64,000 bases of DNA from Basidiobolus meristosporus CBS 931.73 (Eukaryota; Basidiobolomycota; Basidiobolomycetes; Basidiobolales; Basidiobolaceae). Positions 52,972 through 62,240 of the stretch are shown in pieces; positions within the stretch are counted from its first letter, which is position 1; every line of letters starts with the position of its first letter. Both the position numbers and the translations under genes were made by a program. The notes under the pieces are model-generated. The model saw only the letters and a list, made by a program, of their open reading frames with translations, had not been told where the DNA came from and did not search any database. The stretch lies in NCBI GenBank assembly GCA_002104905.1, contig MCFE01000230.1, positions 57,428-121,427 of the forward strand, read 5' to 3'.

Positions 52972-53142
52972 ATGAAGATCTCACTCATTACTTTGCTTGT
53001 TGTACTAGCTGTTGCTGCCGCATCTCCCGTGGACAACACTCCAGGCGATGATGGTGTTGTGGAGGCTCTAGGATGCTGCCAAATGTGGGGCTGTGGACCA
53101 AAGGGAGATAAATGCTGTATTACGGGAGCTTGCTTACCTTAA
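52972..53142 (+). CDS. Small secreted six-cysteine peptide, copy 5 (intact)
   Basis: A 56-residue precursor nearly identical to copy 3: signal peptide MKISLITLLVVLAVAAAS, pro-region SPVDNTPGDDGVVEA, and a core with the same CC-x4-C-x6-CC-x4-C spacing ending ACLP. An in-frame ATG 18 bp upstream exists (52954), but this one matches the start of the other copies. A TATATAAA box lies 42 bp upstream. Differences from copy 3 in the core are conservative (R to K, M to T), which hints at constraint, though two sequences cannot prove it. No function is assigned. Confidence 0.75.
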   Translation: MKISLITLLVVLAVAAASPVDNTPGDDGVVEALGCCQMWGCGPKGDKCCITGACLP

Positions 53143-53222
53143 GCCAGGTCTTTGGCAGGCAATCAATGCTTTATTGGCTGTATGTTTTGCAGGAATAAAG
53201 CAGTACTAAGGTCTTGGCTATC

Positions 53223-53405
53223 ATGTGATCATTATTCGTTGCTTTGCTTGCTGTTCTAGCTATTGCAATAGCTATTGCAATAGCATCTCCGGTAGACAAT
53301 ACTGCTGGAGATGACGGCCCCGTGGAGGTATTAAGGTGCTGCCAGATGTGGGGTTGCGGACTGAAGGGTGATAAGTGCTATATCATGGGAGTCTACCTAC
53401 CTTGA
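53223..53405 (+). pseudogene. Six-cysteine peptide family, copy 6 (broken)
   Basis: The frame is open through the core, but the second codon is TGA. The signal peptide contains an expanded GCAATAGCTATT repeat (extra Ile-Ala pairs). Two of the six cysteines are lost (LRCCQMWGC kept, then KCYIMGVYLP). It lies only about 80 bp after copy 5 ends, the closest spacing in the array. Confidence 0.7.
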
Positions 53406-53589
53406 GCTGGGACAATCTGGATAAATAAATACTGTGCTTGCAGAGCACACTACTTCAATCAAGACATAATATGAGTACTAAATCCCTGACAATACGTAGT
53501 GTGTGTTGCAAGCTATATAGGGGAGCTCAGTGATGAACCACAAGGCATATTGGGTGTTGTGGAGAATGTACTTACCATGCATGACATTG

Positions 53590-54150
53590 AGTCATTGGCC
53601 TTATTGCCATAGATTACACAAAGACAGCGTGTAGTTCGACAATTTTGGTTTTCGATTTACAAGAATACGCTCCAAAATTTATAGTTGGCACCAGACCGAA
53701 ACCACTCATGGTTTTGTGTATGGTTAGACAACAGTGATACGACAATATAGTATTCTTCGGTGATTCAGCGGCTACAACCCAGCTAGTCAGATAAAGTTGC
53801 TCACACATATCAAGCTTACAACTGCTAACTGGTATTTGCTATATCCTGGAAACCACAGGTGCCATTACTACTATAGAACAGTCCACTCAGATGTATAATT
53901 GGGAAATGTCTGCTTTGGGTGGTGTTAAACATAGGTTGCACATGTCTTAAGTGTCCCTAATAGCATGATATGTGCAAGAGAAATATTGTAATAGCAACTA
54001 CACAGAGTGATCAGGTGCGATCAAGCTGACATCATATGAGAAAATTGCTGCAACCAATGTGAAATATACTGGCGCAGTTTTAAGGGAAGTAAATCAACTT
54101 GCATTACATTTAGAAACAGCACTAACATCTTTGCTATCATGAGAAGCATA
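53590..54150. pseudogene. Last unit of the peptide array, truncated
   Basis: The minus strand keeps a relic of the C-G-T-K-x-C frame (NCRTTRCLCVIYGNKAN near 53640-53600). The plus strand keeps the shared leader CTTTGCTATCATGAGAAGC at about 54129-54147 (copy 7), then similarity stops. The array is cut off here by unrelated subtelomeric DNA. Confidence 0.4.
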
Positions 54151-54417
54151 CTTGTTATTGGGAGGTCATTTAGGAATATGGCAAGCTGTGCAAGATTAAG
54201 CTTAGTGTCTTGTGCAATACTATTAGGAGCTGAGTACACTGCTGATTGCTCACTTGGGTGCAGAATCCTTGCCTGTGAATCCAGAAACAGAGGCATGACA
54301 AGGAGGGTAAGAGATGTACTGGAAAAGCATTGCAGATCCAACCATAAGTGGTGTCTGCCAACTGAATAAAAGGCACTAATAATATCAGACAGTACAGAGA
54401 GACCCTTGCACTTGAGG

Positions 54418-55225
54418 GAGTGATCCTATTAGGGGGGGGGGAGACAGTTACCTGTGGGCAAGATCTATATTTCAGCCAAAACAAAAAAGCTAGCACTATT
54501 GCTGCAGCTTTGATTCCAAAGACCCTTATAGAAAAATTAAGAAAAGGCCAGTAAAATACCATCATAATATCAGCTGAATTCCAAGTTTTTCAAGATAGAC
54601 AATTCTCAATACCTCTGTAGTTAGCTGATGAGCAGGCAAGCAATCAAGCACTTCAGGAGGAGACTAGGCCAACTAGCATCCATGCTAAATCTGGTAATCA
54701 GCTACCCATAGCCTCTATCACATATTGCATTTGAAACATGGAACCAAAAACACCTGCTGAATACCAGCAAATTACCATTAGAATAGCAGTAGAGTACCAG
54801 CTCAAAATCAGATGAATTCCAAGTTTGAGATTTTTCATAGGGAGAGTGTAGTTGAGAGCAACTGGTAGATAGGTTTATAGGATGAAATGATGAATCTTCA
54901 GTAGTTATCACACTGTTCAGTGGGAAGGGGGGTAGCAAGAGTAGTAAGAATGATTTGCTAGTAATATTAACAAGCCAAATATGATATGGGTTGATATATG
55001 TTATAAAGGGTGTGTTTTGAATTAAATACTCTTGCCAAAGGCCTGTAAAGTACAACATGTTGGCCAACTTAGGCTTTTTGGACTACAGAATACTGATAGC
55101 ATACTTCTTCACATCAGGATCTGCAAGTTTGCCCTCCAGCAGAAAGCAGGCACAGTGAGGTTGGAGCTTCTCCAAGCCCTGATCATTGGGTTAGTGGGGG
55201 GAGGAAAGTCACCATCAAGATGAGA
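54418..55225 (-). repeat. Subtelomeric block A, homologous to 63.28-63.78 kb
   Basis: It begins after TATTAGGGGGGGGGAGACAGT, a telomere-like G run also present at the start of the other blocks. The minus-strand frame at 54702-55067 (LWQEYLIQNTPF, INPYHI, LLLPPFPLNSVITTED) is clearly related to that at 63337-63777. About 300 bp (54530-54830) is unrelated to the other copies, so this copy is interrupted or rearranged. Confidence 0.6.
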
Positions 55226-55229
55226 GTGT

Positions 55230-55495
55230 CAGGCTAAGGGGGGGGGAGACAGTCCCCAGTGGTAAGTCTTGATTTTAGTGGAAACAAAGAGGCCATTGCT
55301 ACTGTTGTAACTTTGATACAAAAGTGTGCAGGAGAGGGGAGTTGGTAGGTAGACCAACAAATAGAAATGATAGCTCTTCAGTACTCAAAACACTGCTCTG
55401 TGGGAAGGGGGGTAGCAAGAGGGGTAAGAATCACTTGTCAGCAACATTAATGAGGAGAATATGGTATGAAGTGATGCTTATCATTCAGGGTTAGG
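55230..55495 (-). repeat. Subtelomeric block B, partial copy
   Basis: Starts CTAAGGGGGGGGGAGACAGTC and aligns with 63285-63525 through GAAACAAAGA, GGGAAGGGGGGTAGCAAGAG and AACATTAATGAGG. It ends at CAGGGTTAGGGTG, another telomere-like motif. No open frame survives. Confidence 0.6.
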
Positions 55496-56034
55496 GTGTA
55501 GGTGTTATAGTAAGGGCTAGGAAAAGCTTAGAAGAGCAGGGGATCTGGGGGATGCAATCCCCCATACTGCTCCCATACTCTTTGAATTCCCTTTGGATTA
55601 CTTTTCTCTCATTCTTGGTTCTGGTCCCTTAGGGTTAGAATTCCTCCTCCTAACCCTTATCACCCTAACCATAAATATTTTTACCCTACAATTGGCACAT
55701 TGTCTGCTCATATAGTGGGCATATCTGGGCCAATATTTGTCTCCCTATACTGTACATATGCTCTGTATAAGTCTTGATGACTATTTAATTAATAAATTGT
55801 TATTTTTAATGTATATCTAATAATTAATGGGAATCATCCCAAACTGGCCACAATCCCATATTTTGATAAGCTTTGGGCACCATAAATTGCGCGGCCCTAA
55901 TATGATAAAAAAATTCATGGCCAATACAAATTTTCTGTAACCCAATTGCTTTTACCAAATATAAAGTGTATCCCAAAGTTCAATATATATTATGGCTACA
56001 ATAGAAACTTTATTTGACACCATTGCAACTACTA
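55496..56034. other. Gene-free DNA with inverted telomere-like motifs
   Basis: AGGGTTAGGG at about 55491 and, inverted, CACCCTAACC near 55658 face each other across a G/C-rich short palindrome (GGGGGATGCAATCCCCC). The rest is AT-rich. It might be the end of a small transposable element, but no target duplication is seen. Confidence 0.35.
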
Positions 56035-56715
56035 CTTGTGTTCTATGCGCACATGTATACCGCGGGAATTGTAAAACTTAGCCACGTGGTACAAAAGTGC
56101 TTTTATTTTTCATCATGATAGTTTTACATGAGTTCCTAACGCACTTTGAAAGTACACAGTAGCCATACCCCAACAGGTTTTAAGGATATCCACTAGCTAC
56201 ATCTACTTGTGTCTAACAAGAGCCATCAATCATCAGCCGCGCAATACTGAAATGCTTTTATTTTTCATCATACTAGTTTTGTATGAATCCCTAACACACT
56301 TTCATAGTGCATGGTAACCATACCCCAACAGGTTTTAAGGATACCCACTTGCTGCGTTTACTTGTGTCTAGTGGGAGTCATCAATCATCAGCCACGCGGT
56401 AATAAAGTGCTTTTATTTTTCATCACAATAGTTTTACATGAGTCCCTAACACACTTTCATAGTGCACAGTAACCATACCCCAACAGGTTTTAAAGATACC
56501 CACTTGCTACATTTACTTGTGTCTAGCAGGAGTCATCAATCATCAGCCACACGGTAATAAAGTGCTTTTATTTTTCATCACAATAGTTTTACATGAGTCC
56601 CTAACACACTTTCATAGTGCATGGTAACCATACCCCCAGAAAGTAGTGTAGATGCTTACTTTAAACGCTCACTTGTGTATTGTAGGGACTATCAACAAAC
56701 AGCCGCGTGGGAATG
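56035..56715. repeat. 155-bp satellite, about four copies
   Basis: The block TGCTTTTATTTTTCATCA recurs near 56098, 56253, 56408 and 56563, a constant spacing of 155 bp. The whole unit repeats, including CATACCCCAACAGGTTTTAA and ACTTGTGTCTA with ATCAATCATCAGCC. The central copies are the most alike and the outer ones diverge, the usual pattern of unequal exchange. There is no open frame. Confidence 0.85.
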
Positions 56716-57077
56716 GAACATCATAGAAAAGCATTGCTTTGTTGTTAGCAAGTATTGATGTGCAAATATTGGTACAATGTGAATTATTGAGTAACTATTT
56801 ACTTTAGTTGGCTCCAAGATATTCCTAGACAATATGCTCAAAATCAATATTAGCATCAATAGCTTGCTCTTTGATCACTAAATCACTGCACCCAATATGT
56901 GGTAGCCTTGGTTTTGTCTAGCCATTGAGGAATGAAACCAGAGTACAGTCACAAGAGAGGCAAAGTTGAAATGTGATGAAGTAAGTGTATTTGAAAGTAA
57001 TATAAATCTACAGGACAGAAGAGAACAACTAGTAGTTAAACAGCACTCACTGACACTCCACCAAGTAGAGCACCAAC

Positions 57078-57557
57078 ATGGACAATAAACAAGCCATGAG
57101 GGGAAAGCTTAAGGACCGCTACTTGGGGATCAAGACCAAAAGAGGAAGCTGCCTCTACCATAGCAGTCCTTGCGCTCCAAAGGAAGACCAAGAGTCTACT
57201 ATAAACAAAGATTGCGGCAAGAAGAGCAGTACAATTACCAGTTCTGGTAGTGGTACCTTTGGAAGTCCCAAATACCTGGAGAAAACTTGGAAAAAACTGG
57301 CAGATGACTCAGTTGTTCTGAGGAGAAAACAAACCAATGCAATTGAGCAGTTCCAAAACAAACTTCAGCTTAGTTCTTCTTTGCCTCACTATAAAGTACT
57401 CCAAGTGGCTAATTTGGATTATAAGCGTATGAAGGAGAATCAGGCAGAGACTGATAAATTAAGTGATAGTCAATTGCATCACTTCTTAGATCAGGTAGAG
57501 AAACAGTTACACAGCCAAGAGACGGAACAAGAATTGACAATTACAGAAACCAAATAA
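57078..57557 (+). CDS. Hypothetical subtelomeric protein 1
   Basis: A 159-residue frame, lysine- and glutamine-rich, with a likely coiled coil in the second half (SVVLRRKQTNAIEQFQNKLQ and QLHHFLDQVEKQLHSQETEQ). No signal peptide, membrane segment or known domain was recognised. An AATAAA candidate lies near 57585. Its composition resembles the next frame (57958-58575), so the two may belong to one mobile or subtelomeric element. It could be a fragment of a longer spliced gene. Confidence 0.4.
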   Translation: MDNKQAMRGKLKDRYLGIKTKRGSCLYHSSPCAPKEDQESTINKDCGKKSSTITSSGSGTFGSPKYLEKTWKKLADDSVVLRRKQTNAIEQFQNKLQLSSSLPHYKVLQVANLDYKRMKENQAETDKLSDSQLHHFLDQVEKQLHSQETEQELTITETK

Positions 57558-57957
57558 TTTTGCCAATGTAGTTTTGCATTTTAATAAAATAAAAGGGTGT
57601 TAATAAGAACAGAATAAAGTTAACTTATGTGTACATCAAATGATTCAAATAATGGCTAGATGGATGTTATGTAAGAGCAAGAAGCTCAGTAACCTCAAAG
57701 GAAAGATATGATGAATGGGCCACTGACACCATCCAAATGAGTATAAAAGTGGAGAAAGTAGAGATAATCCTTCATAAAAAACAAGAAGCATTGAAGCAGG
57801 CAGTAGCCGGGTAGATGCCAGGAGTGAAGGTAGAGTACAAAGAGAGCAAGGAAGGGGACAAGGATGCTGAAGAGGACGTGGAACCAGGCGTGGAAGAGGA
57901 AGAGGGCAAGGAAGTGGCCAAATCCAAGAGGAGCGTGAAGGAGGTGTTGCAGCAAAC

Positions 57958-58575
57958 ATGAATGATGCTGAGCAAGTTGCTGTAGTCACTACCAGGTGGC
58001 CAGTCAACCAAGTTTCCCAAGCATTGTCAGAGGTTCAACAAGAGCTTCCAGAATATAGGACAACATTGCACCATGAGATATTGCAACATATGTGCCAGGA
58101 GATTAAGCAGAGGAGGGGTGATATTGTAAAGCTAAATTGGGATATTGCTGGACTTCAAGCCCAGATTGATTTCAGTTTCCACCATTCTACTGAGGCATTA
58201 GTGGCACAAATGGTGGAAAAGTTTGCCTGCATCAGGGCAAGTGATGAGCAGGGTGCATCTTCCAACCCAGGTGTACTTGCGAGCAACAGTATTGGAGGGG
58301 ATACTACTTCCTCCCTTGAACCTACCACAAGCCAAGAGACAAGAGCAGAATCCTCCACAACAATGAGAATGGCCACCATGCAGGCTGATATGGAAGTGTG
58401 CAAAGAAGACGTGGAGAAGCAGAGTGGGGATACTATAGGCCAACCAGAAACTGTAATGGAGGTGGAGAGACCAAGTCATATTGTCATCTTAAAAATACCA
58501 CAGGTTGATTCATTGCTATCACTTCCCCCATCATCACTATCTGTGCCCCCATCACCACCACCATCCTCTGGCTAA
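57958..58575 (+). CDS. Hypothetical subtelomeric protein 2
   Basis: A 205-residue frame. The first 80 residues are helical and Gln-rich (VSQALSEVQQELPEYRTTLH, then HEILQHMCQEI). The rest is acidic and Ser/Thr-rich, ending in a polyproline tail (LPPSSLSVPPSPPPSSG). A Glu/Lys-rich open stretch directly upstream (57818-57960, opening MPGVKVEYKESKEGD) ends with a TGA overlapping the start ATG here, so they might once have been one protein. No family was recognised; antisense frames are shadows. Confidence 0.4.
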   Translation: MNDAEQVAVVTTRWPVNQVSQALSEVQQELPEYRTTLHHEILQHMCQEIKQRRGDIVKLNWDIAGLQAQIDFSFHHSTEALVAQMVEKFACIRASDEQGASSNPGVLASNSIGGDTTSSLEPTTSQETRAESSTTMRMATMQADMEVCKEDVEKQSGDTIGQPETVMEVERPSHIVILKIPQVDSLLSLPPSSLSVPPSPPPSSG

Positions 58576-58899
58576 CTTGAGTAAATAAAGAATTTCCACC
58601 ATCCCAAATCAATGAATTGACAAGTAATAAGTTGAACTGATAAGATTGACAATTTACAGACTAATATATGTAAAGTATGTAGTACTTAAGAGCTTTCAAG
58701 TTGTGGTGTATTATCAAGTATTCACCATCACATAAATCACACAGCAGTTGTTGTATCCCTATCCCAATGGCATCAGAAGCCAGCAGTTAAAAGGAGCATT
58801 GGAAAAATCTTGGCGTTTACCTGGCAACGGTGGCAGGTGTAACAAAACACAGCTATTGCTTGATGACCATTACCCCGTCTATGAGATACTTGCTATTAT

Positions 58900-59430
58900 A
58901 TGGAGCACTTTCAAGACAGCAAAATATCCCCACCTTATGATGAGCAAAGAGCTGAAGAAACATCCGGCCATGGAATACTCTATGAGCCCAGCTCAAAGGT
59001 TCAAATGATTCACCTTGCAGATCTACACGATGATGAAGACATCACAGTGACAGTTCTCCCAACTCTAGACAACATATCATCTACAGAGGCAGCCAAAGGG
59101 GTGATTTTAATTGGCAACAGCTGTGCTAGTGACCACAAGAATCTCAACATATATGGTGGTTTTGAGCTGAGCCGTAGAGAATACTCAGGGCAACATGAAA
59201 GTGCCAAAAAACGGGGGAAAAAAGTGATACAAAGCAAGAGTGGGGAGACAATCAATAGAAGACTGAGCAAGCTGGAGGTAATCACATACAAAGATGGCAA
59301 TGGATGCTCCGGGGTATTGGAGACAAGGCCATTTTTGAATAATCCGGCAAATATGCCTTCAGCAAGAGGTTGGGCAGTTCTTACATACGCATTTGATTGC
59401 TTATTCTTGCTGGGAGGTGTAGTGGGGTGA
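58900..59430 (+). CDS. Hypothetical subtelomeric protein 3
   Basis: A 176-residue frame, with pieces such as LADLHDDEDITVTVLPTLDN, HESAKKRGKKVIQSKSGETI and a hydrophobic C-terminus LTYAFDCLFLLGG. A different frame (58748-59008) overlaps its start. It might be the N-terminal part of the helicase-like gene at 60395, separated by the LTR-like insert at 59.4-60.4 kb, but no shared domain proves that. A long antisense frame (59010-59459) is considered a shadow. Confidence 0.3.
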   Translation: MEHFQDSKISPPYDEQRAEETSGHGILYEPSSKVQMIHLADLHDDEDITVTVLPTLDNISSTEAAKGVILIGNSCASDHKNLNIYGGFELSRREYSGQHESAKKRGKKVIQSKSGETINRRLSKLEVITYKDGNGCSGVLETRPFLNNPANMPSARGWAVLTYAFDCLFLLGGVVG

Positions 59431-60394
59431 CAGTGACACCCAATGACAGATGTGCTCATTCCCTTATTTTCTACTTTCCTATATCTCTACTACACTTATT
59501 TTAGTTTTATCCTATTTGTCTTACCCAATCAGTACTATCCCATAAGCCAGTTGACTATCACACCTGCTTACCTTATTGCATAAGTTACCCCTCACTTTAT
59601 GTAAGATTACTAGCTATAAGTACTTCTATATTAGGCAAGTACCCACGCCAGTACCTGTGACACATGATCAACCCGTGTCACCATCCCTACCATTTCCATA
59701 CCATATATGGTATTCCCATGTTACACAGGTTTCAAAATACTGATTCCTGATTGGTTGGATGTGCTGTGCCTCTTAGAACCTTCTGGCACCTACTTAGAGC
59801 ATTCTTGAGTCATTCTGATGTCATTAAGAATTCTATTGATATCCAGAACCTTCTGGAACACCATAATTAGTAATCACTTAGCCAGTAAGAAAAGTATATA
59901 AGGGAGGCTATCCCTCAACAATAAATCATCATCCCTTTTATCAATATACCAACTTGTTGATTAGTGTGATCACTGCTACCTGCTGCTACCTGAACTTCCA
60001 ACCCTAGACCACAGGACACTCCCAGGAAACCATGCTGACAGCCAACTGACCTTGGAGGCACTACTTGTGAGGAATACTCAGAGTAGGTATCTTTTATTAT
60101 ATTTGGTTCTTTCCCAAGTTTGTTCTTATACAGGCAAAGATACTTTTCTGTCTTTGTAACTATTGACCACCACTGCATTCTTATCAAGTCCCTGCTGGTG
60201 GAGTTTACAGTTGTTTTGACTTTGGAAGCTTTGGTACATTGTCATCTCAAAGGACGCTGAACCCAGCACATACTTTTGTTAAGACGCCAACTAAGTTGGG
60301 GATTGTAGCTCAATAGTTTTCCCTTGACAAGCTTGTGGCTTTATTCCCCTTCACATTAGATTAGAGACAGAACCCAAGTATTCCTAGCAAGCTT
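59431..60394 (+). mobile_element. LTR-like insert, uncertain
   Basis: No gene. The segment from TGTGACACATGATCA (59657) contains a palindromic TACCATATATGGTA, a TATATAAGGG box at 59893, CAATAAATCA after it, and a C/T-rich tail. This resembles an LTR promoter and partly resembles 1178-1712. No second LTR was found. It separates two subtelomeric coding fragments. Confidence 0.3.
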
Positions 60395-61323
60395 TTGCCA
60401 GAGGTTATTGCACCCAGTGAACACCCCACACACAAAACACTTGAGAAGTGTTGGACATATCTCTCCCTTGGACCTATACACCACCACAGCGGCTATCCTA
60501 CACCATCAGAACTACCTTATACCCAACCAAATGGGAGTTTTTTAAACAAGTTCTACTGTTTAAAATTGCAAACTGGTGATTGGGAAAGACAATATGTACA
60601 CTCAGCAATACAGGAGCTTGGAGAAAACTTTGTTGCTGTGGTAAACAAGTATGGCAACCAAATCCAGTACATCAACAATGCGAATGTTACATTCACCTAT
60701 GATGTTGATAATCAGATCTGGATTTACCCTCCCAATCCAAGTCAGGAAGAAATGAGTACAAAGCAGCTACTAGGGCACATTCTTAATGAATTGGCAGCAA
60801 TCTCTCAGCAGCACAAGAGGGAAGGCAGAGGAAGTGCTGAGACTGATAATATCTTGCAGCATAGTGCCCATGGTCTTACTGTCCCACTTAAGAACCATCA
60901 AGCATTTGGTGTACAATGGCTGATGTATACAGAGGCCATCCATAAGGGAGCATTGCTTGCCAATTCCATGGGACTTGGAAAGACATTGCAGATATTAAGT
61001 CTCATATTGGAGACACCTGAGCAAAGGCAAATCTTATTGTGGTCATGCTTGGAATACTTCTCAATTGGGTGATGGAGATAAATACAAAAACAAGGATATC
61101 CAATGAAGAGCTTCATGTATTTCATGGAAAATTCCAAGCTATCAAGAAGTCAGATATGGAGACTAAGAGGATCGTGCTCACCACCTACCACACACTATGT
61201 GTTGAAGCAAGGAACCCTGATTTACCTATATGGAATGTGAAATTTGGCCAAATAGTGGCCAATGAGGCAGATACACTTAAGAACTACAAAGGTGGTAGGG
61301 GGATGATCATCACCAAAGGGTGA
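60395..61323 (+). pseudogene. SNF2-family helicase fragment, frameshifted and truncated
   Basis: The first frame (60395-61072) has an N-terminal region and then LTVPLKNHQAFGVQWLMYTE and GALLANSMGLGKTLQILSLI, the Q-like region and Walker A of SNF2 ATPases. At about 61030-61045 the frame shifts to 61039-61323, which continues with motif Ia (LLNWVMEI), the VFHGK block, KRIVLTTYHTL and motif II. Motif II reads VANEADTLKN where DEAH-IKN is expected, so the catalytic Asp-Glu pair is changed. No helicase C domain follows. It cannot be an active translocase as it stands. Relatives of the Rad5/Rad16 or HLTF type have this N-half, but the assignment within the superfamily is uncertain. Confidence 0.75.
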
Positions 61324-61388
61324 AATCTTTATTTAAATAATAAATAAAGAAGCCAAGTTTGAATATGAATAGCTGAGATGCAGGAAGC

Positions 61389-62189
61389 CTACAAGATAAA
61401 CTTGGACTTTGCTGTATCCCAAATATCCTCAATATCAAAGTCTAGAGGAGAGTGTAGCAAGACTGCTTGCTCACTGTAGTATTTCTTGAGGAAGTTTATG
61501 ACTTGAAGGGAAGGAGAGTTTTTCAACAAGCTGGTAAATCTTTTGAGGAGTTCTTTTTCCAGAGAGAATGGCACAAAGTGTGGAATGTCCAAATGATGTC
61601 TGAATATATGCTCTGAGAGCTCCCAATCCAGCATATTTTTGACTTCTTCTGTAAAATCTTCAACAATATCTTTGTCAAGAATAACTTCCAAGAGATCTCT
61701 GGCAATGTACTGAATGTTAATAATCTTAGGCATATGAATACCTAGGTCCTTGAGGTAGTTTCTTTGTTCTGATACTGGGAGATATCCTGCATTTCTGAAA
61801 TAGCAAACAGCCCAGTTGGCAGTAGGAGGGGTATCAGGGCTGACAGGGAATCTTCTTCTGGCTTTAGAGTGCACTGGCTTAGGAGACTGTCTTGATGGAA
61901 GGGCAGCTGGTTTTGGATGAGCTTGAAGTGCTTGGGAGTAGGTCTGAGCACAAGTAGTAGAAGTTCCTGGTTGCTGAGAATTTTCAGATTGACTGGATGA
62001 AGAGCTAATTGAGGGGTTGCAAGGTAAGGAAGAAGCTGAAAGAGAAGTGGAGAGGGCTGGGTGAAGTTCAGAAAGAGTTTTGAAAAGAATTTGGATCTGA
62101 GATTTCAACATTGAGTTTTCAGCTTCAAGAAGAGAAACTCTTTGTTCAAGGTAAGAAGTCTGTAAAGAGTGAAAGTTGGGTAAAGACAT
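61389..62189 (-). CDS. Coiled-coil protein, ORF1/gag-like (266 residues)
   Basis: A single open frame. A coiled coil opens the protein (YLEQRVSLLEAENSMLKSQI), followed by a long Ser/Pro/Gln-rich linker. A compact C-terminal domain of about 130 residues follows (ANWAVCYFRNAGYLPVSEQR, IQYIARDLLEVILDKDIVED, DIPHFVPFSLEKELLKRF). This order, coiled coil then linker then a small alpha/beta domain, resembles ORF1 or gag-like proteins of non-LTR or other retroelements. The resemblance is architectural only, and no reverse transcriptase is nearby. The 103-bp array starts about 45 bp upstream of its ATG, in the promoter position. It is fully open, unlike its neighbours. Confidence 0.5.
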   Translation of the reverse strand: MSLPNFHSLQTSYLEQRVSLLEAENSMLKSQIQILFKTLSELHPALSTSLSASSLPCNPSISSSSSQSENSQQPGTSTTCAQTYSQALQAHPKPAALPSRQSPKPVHSKARRRFPVSPDTPPTANWAVCYFRNAGYLPVSEQRNYLKDLGIHMPKIINIQYIARDLLEVILDKDIVEDFTEEVKNMLDWELSEHIFRHHLDIPHFVPFSLEKELLKRFTSLLKNSPSLQVINFLKKYYSEQAVLLHSPLDFDIEDIWDTAKSKFIL

Positions 62190-62240
62190 GGAAGTAGTAA
62201 ATTAGAAGAAAGGAGTAGTTGGGGTGGGAGGGTGGGAAAA

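Noticed and set aside
59010..59459. A 149-codon minus frame with hydrophobic runs
   Set aside because: It overlaps the plus frame 58900-59430, which has the more protein-like composition; neither is certain, and the antisense one has no start or splice support.
60296..60352. tRNA-like GATTGTAGCTCAATAG followed by ATTCCCC (possible tRNA-derived SINE head)
   Set aside because: The acceptor halves pair only partly and the T-arm B box is missing; not enough to call an RNA gene.
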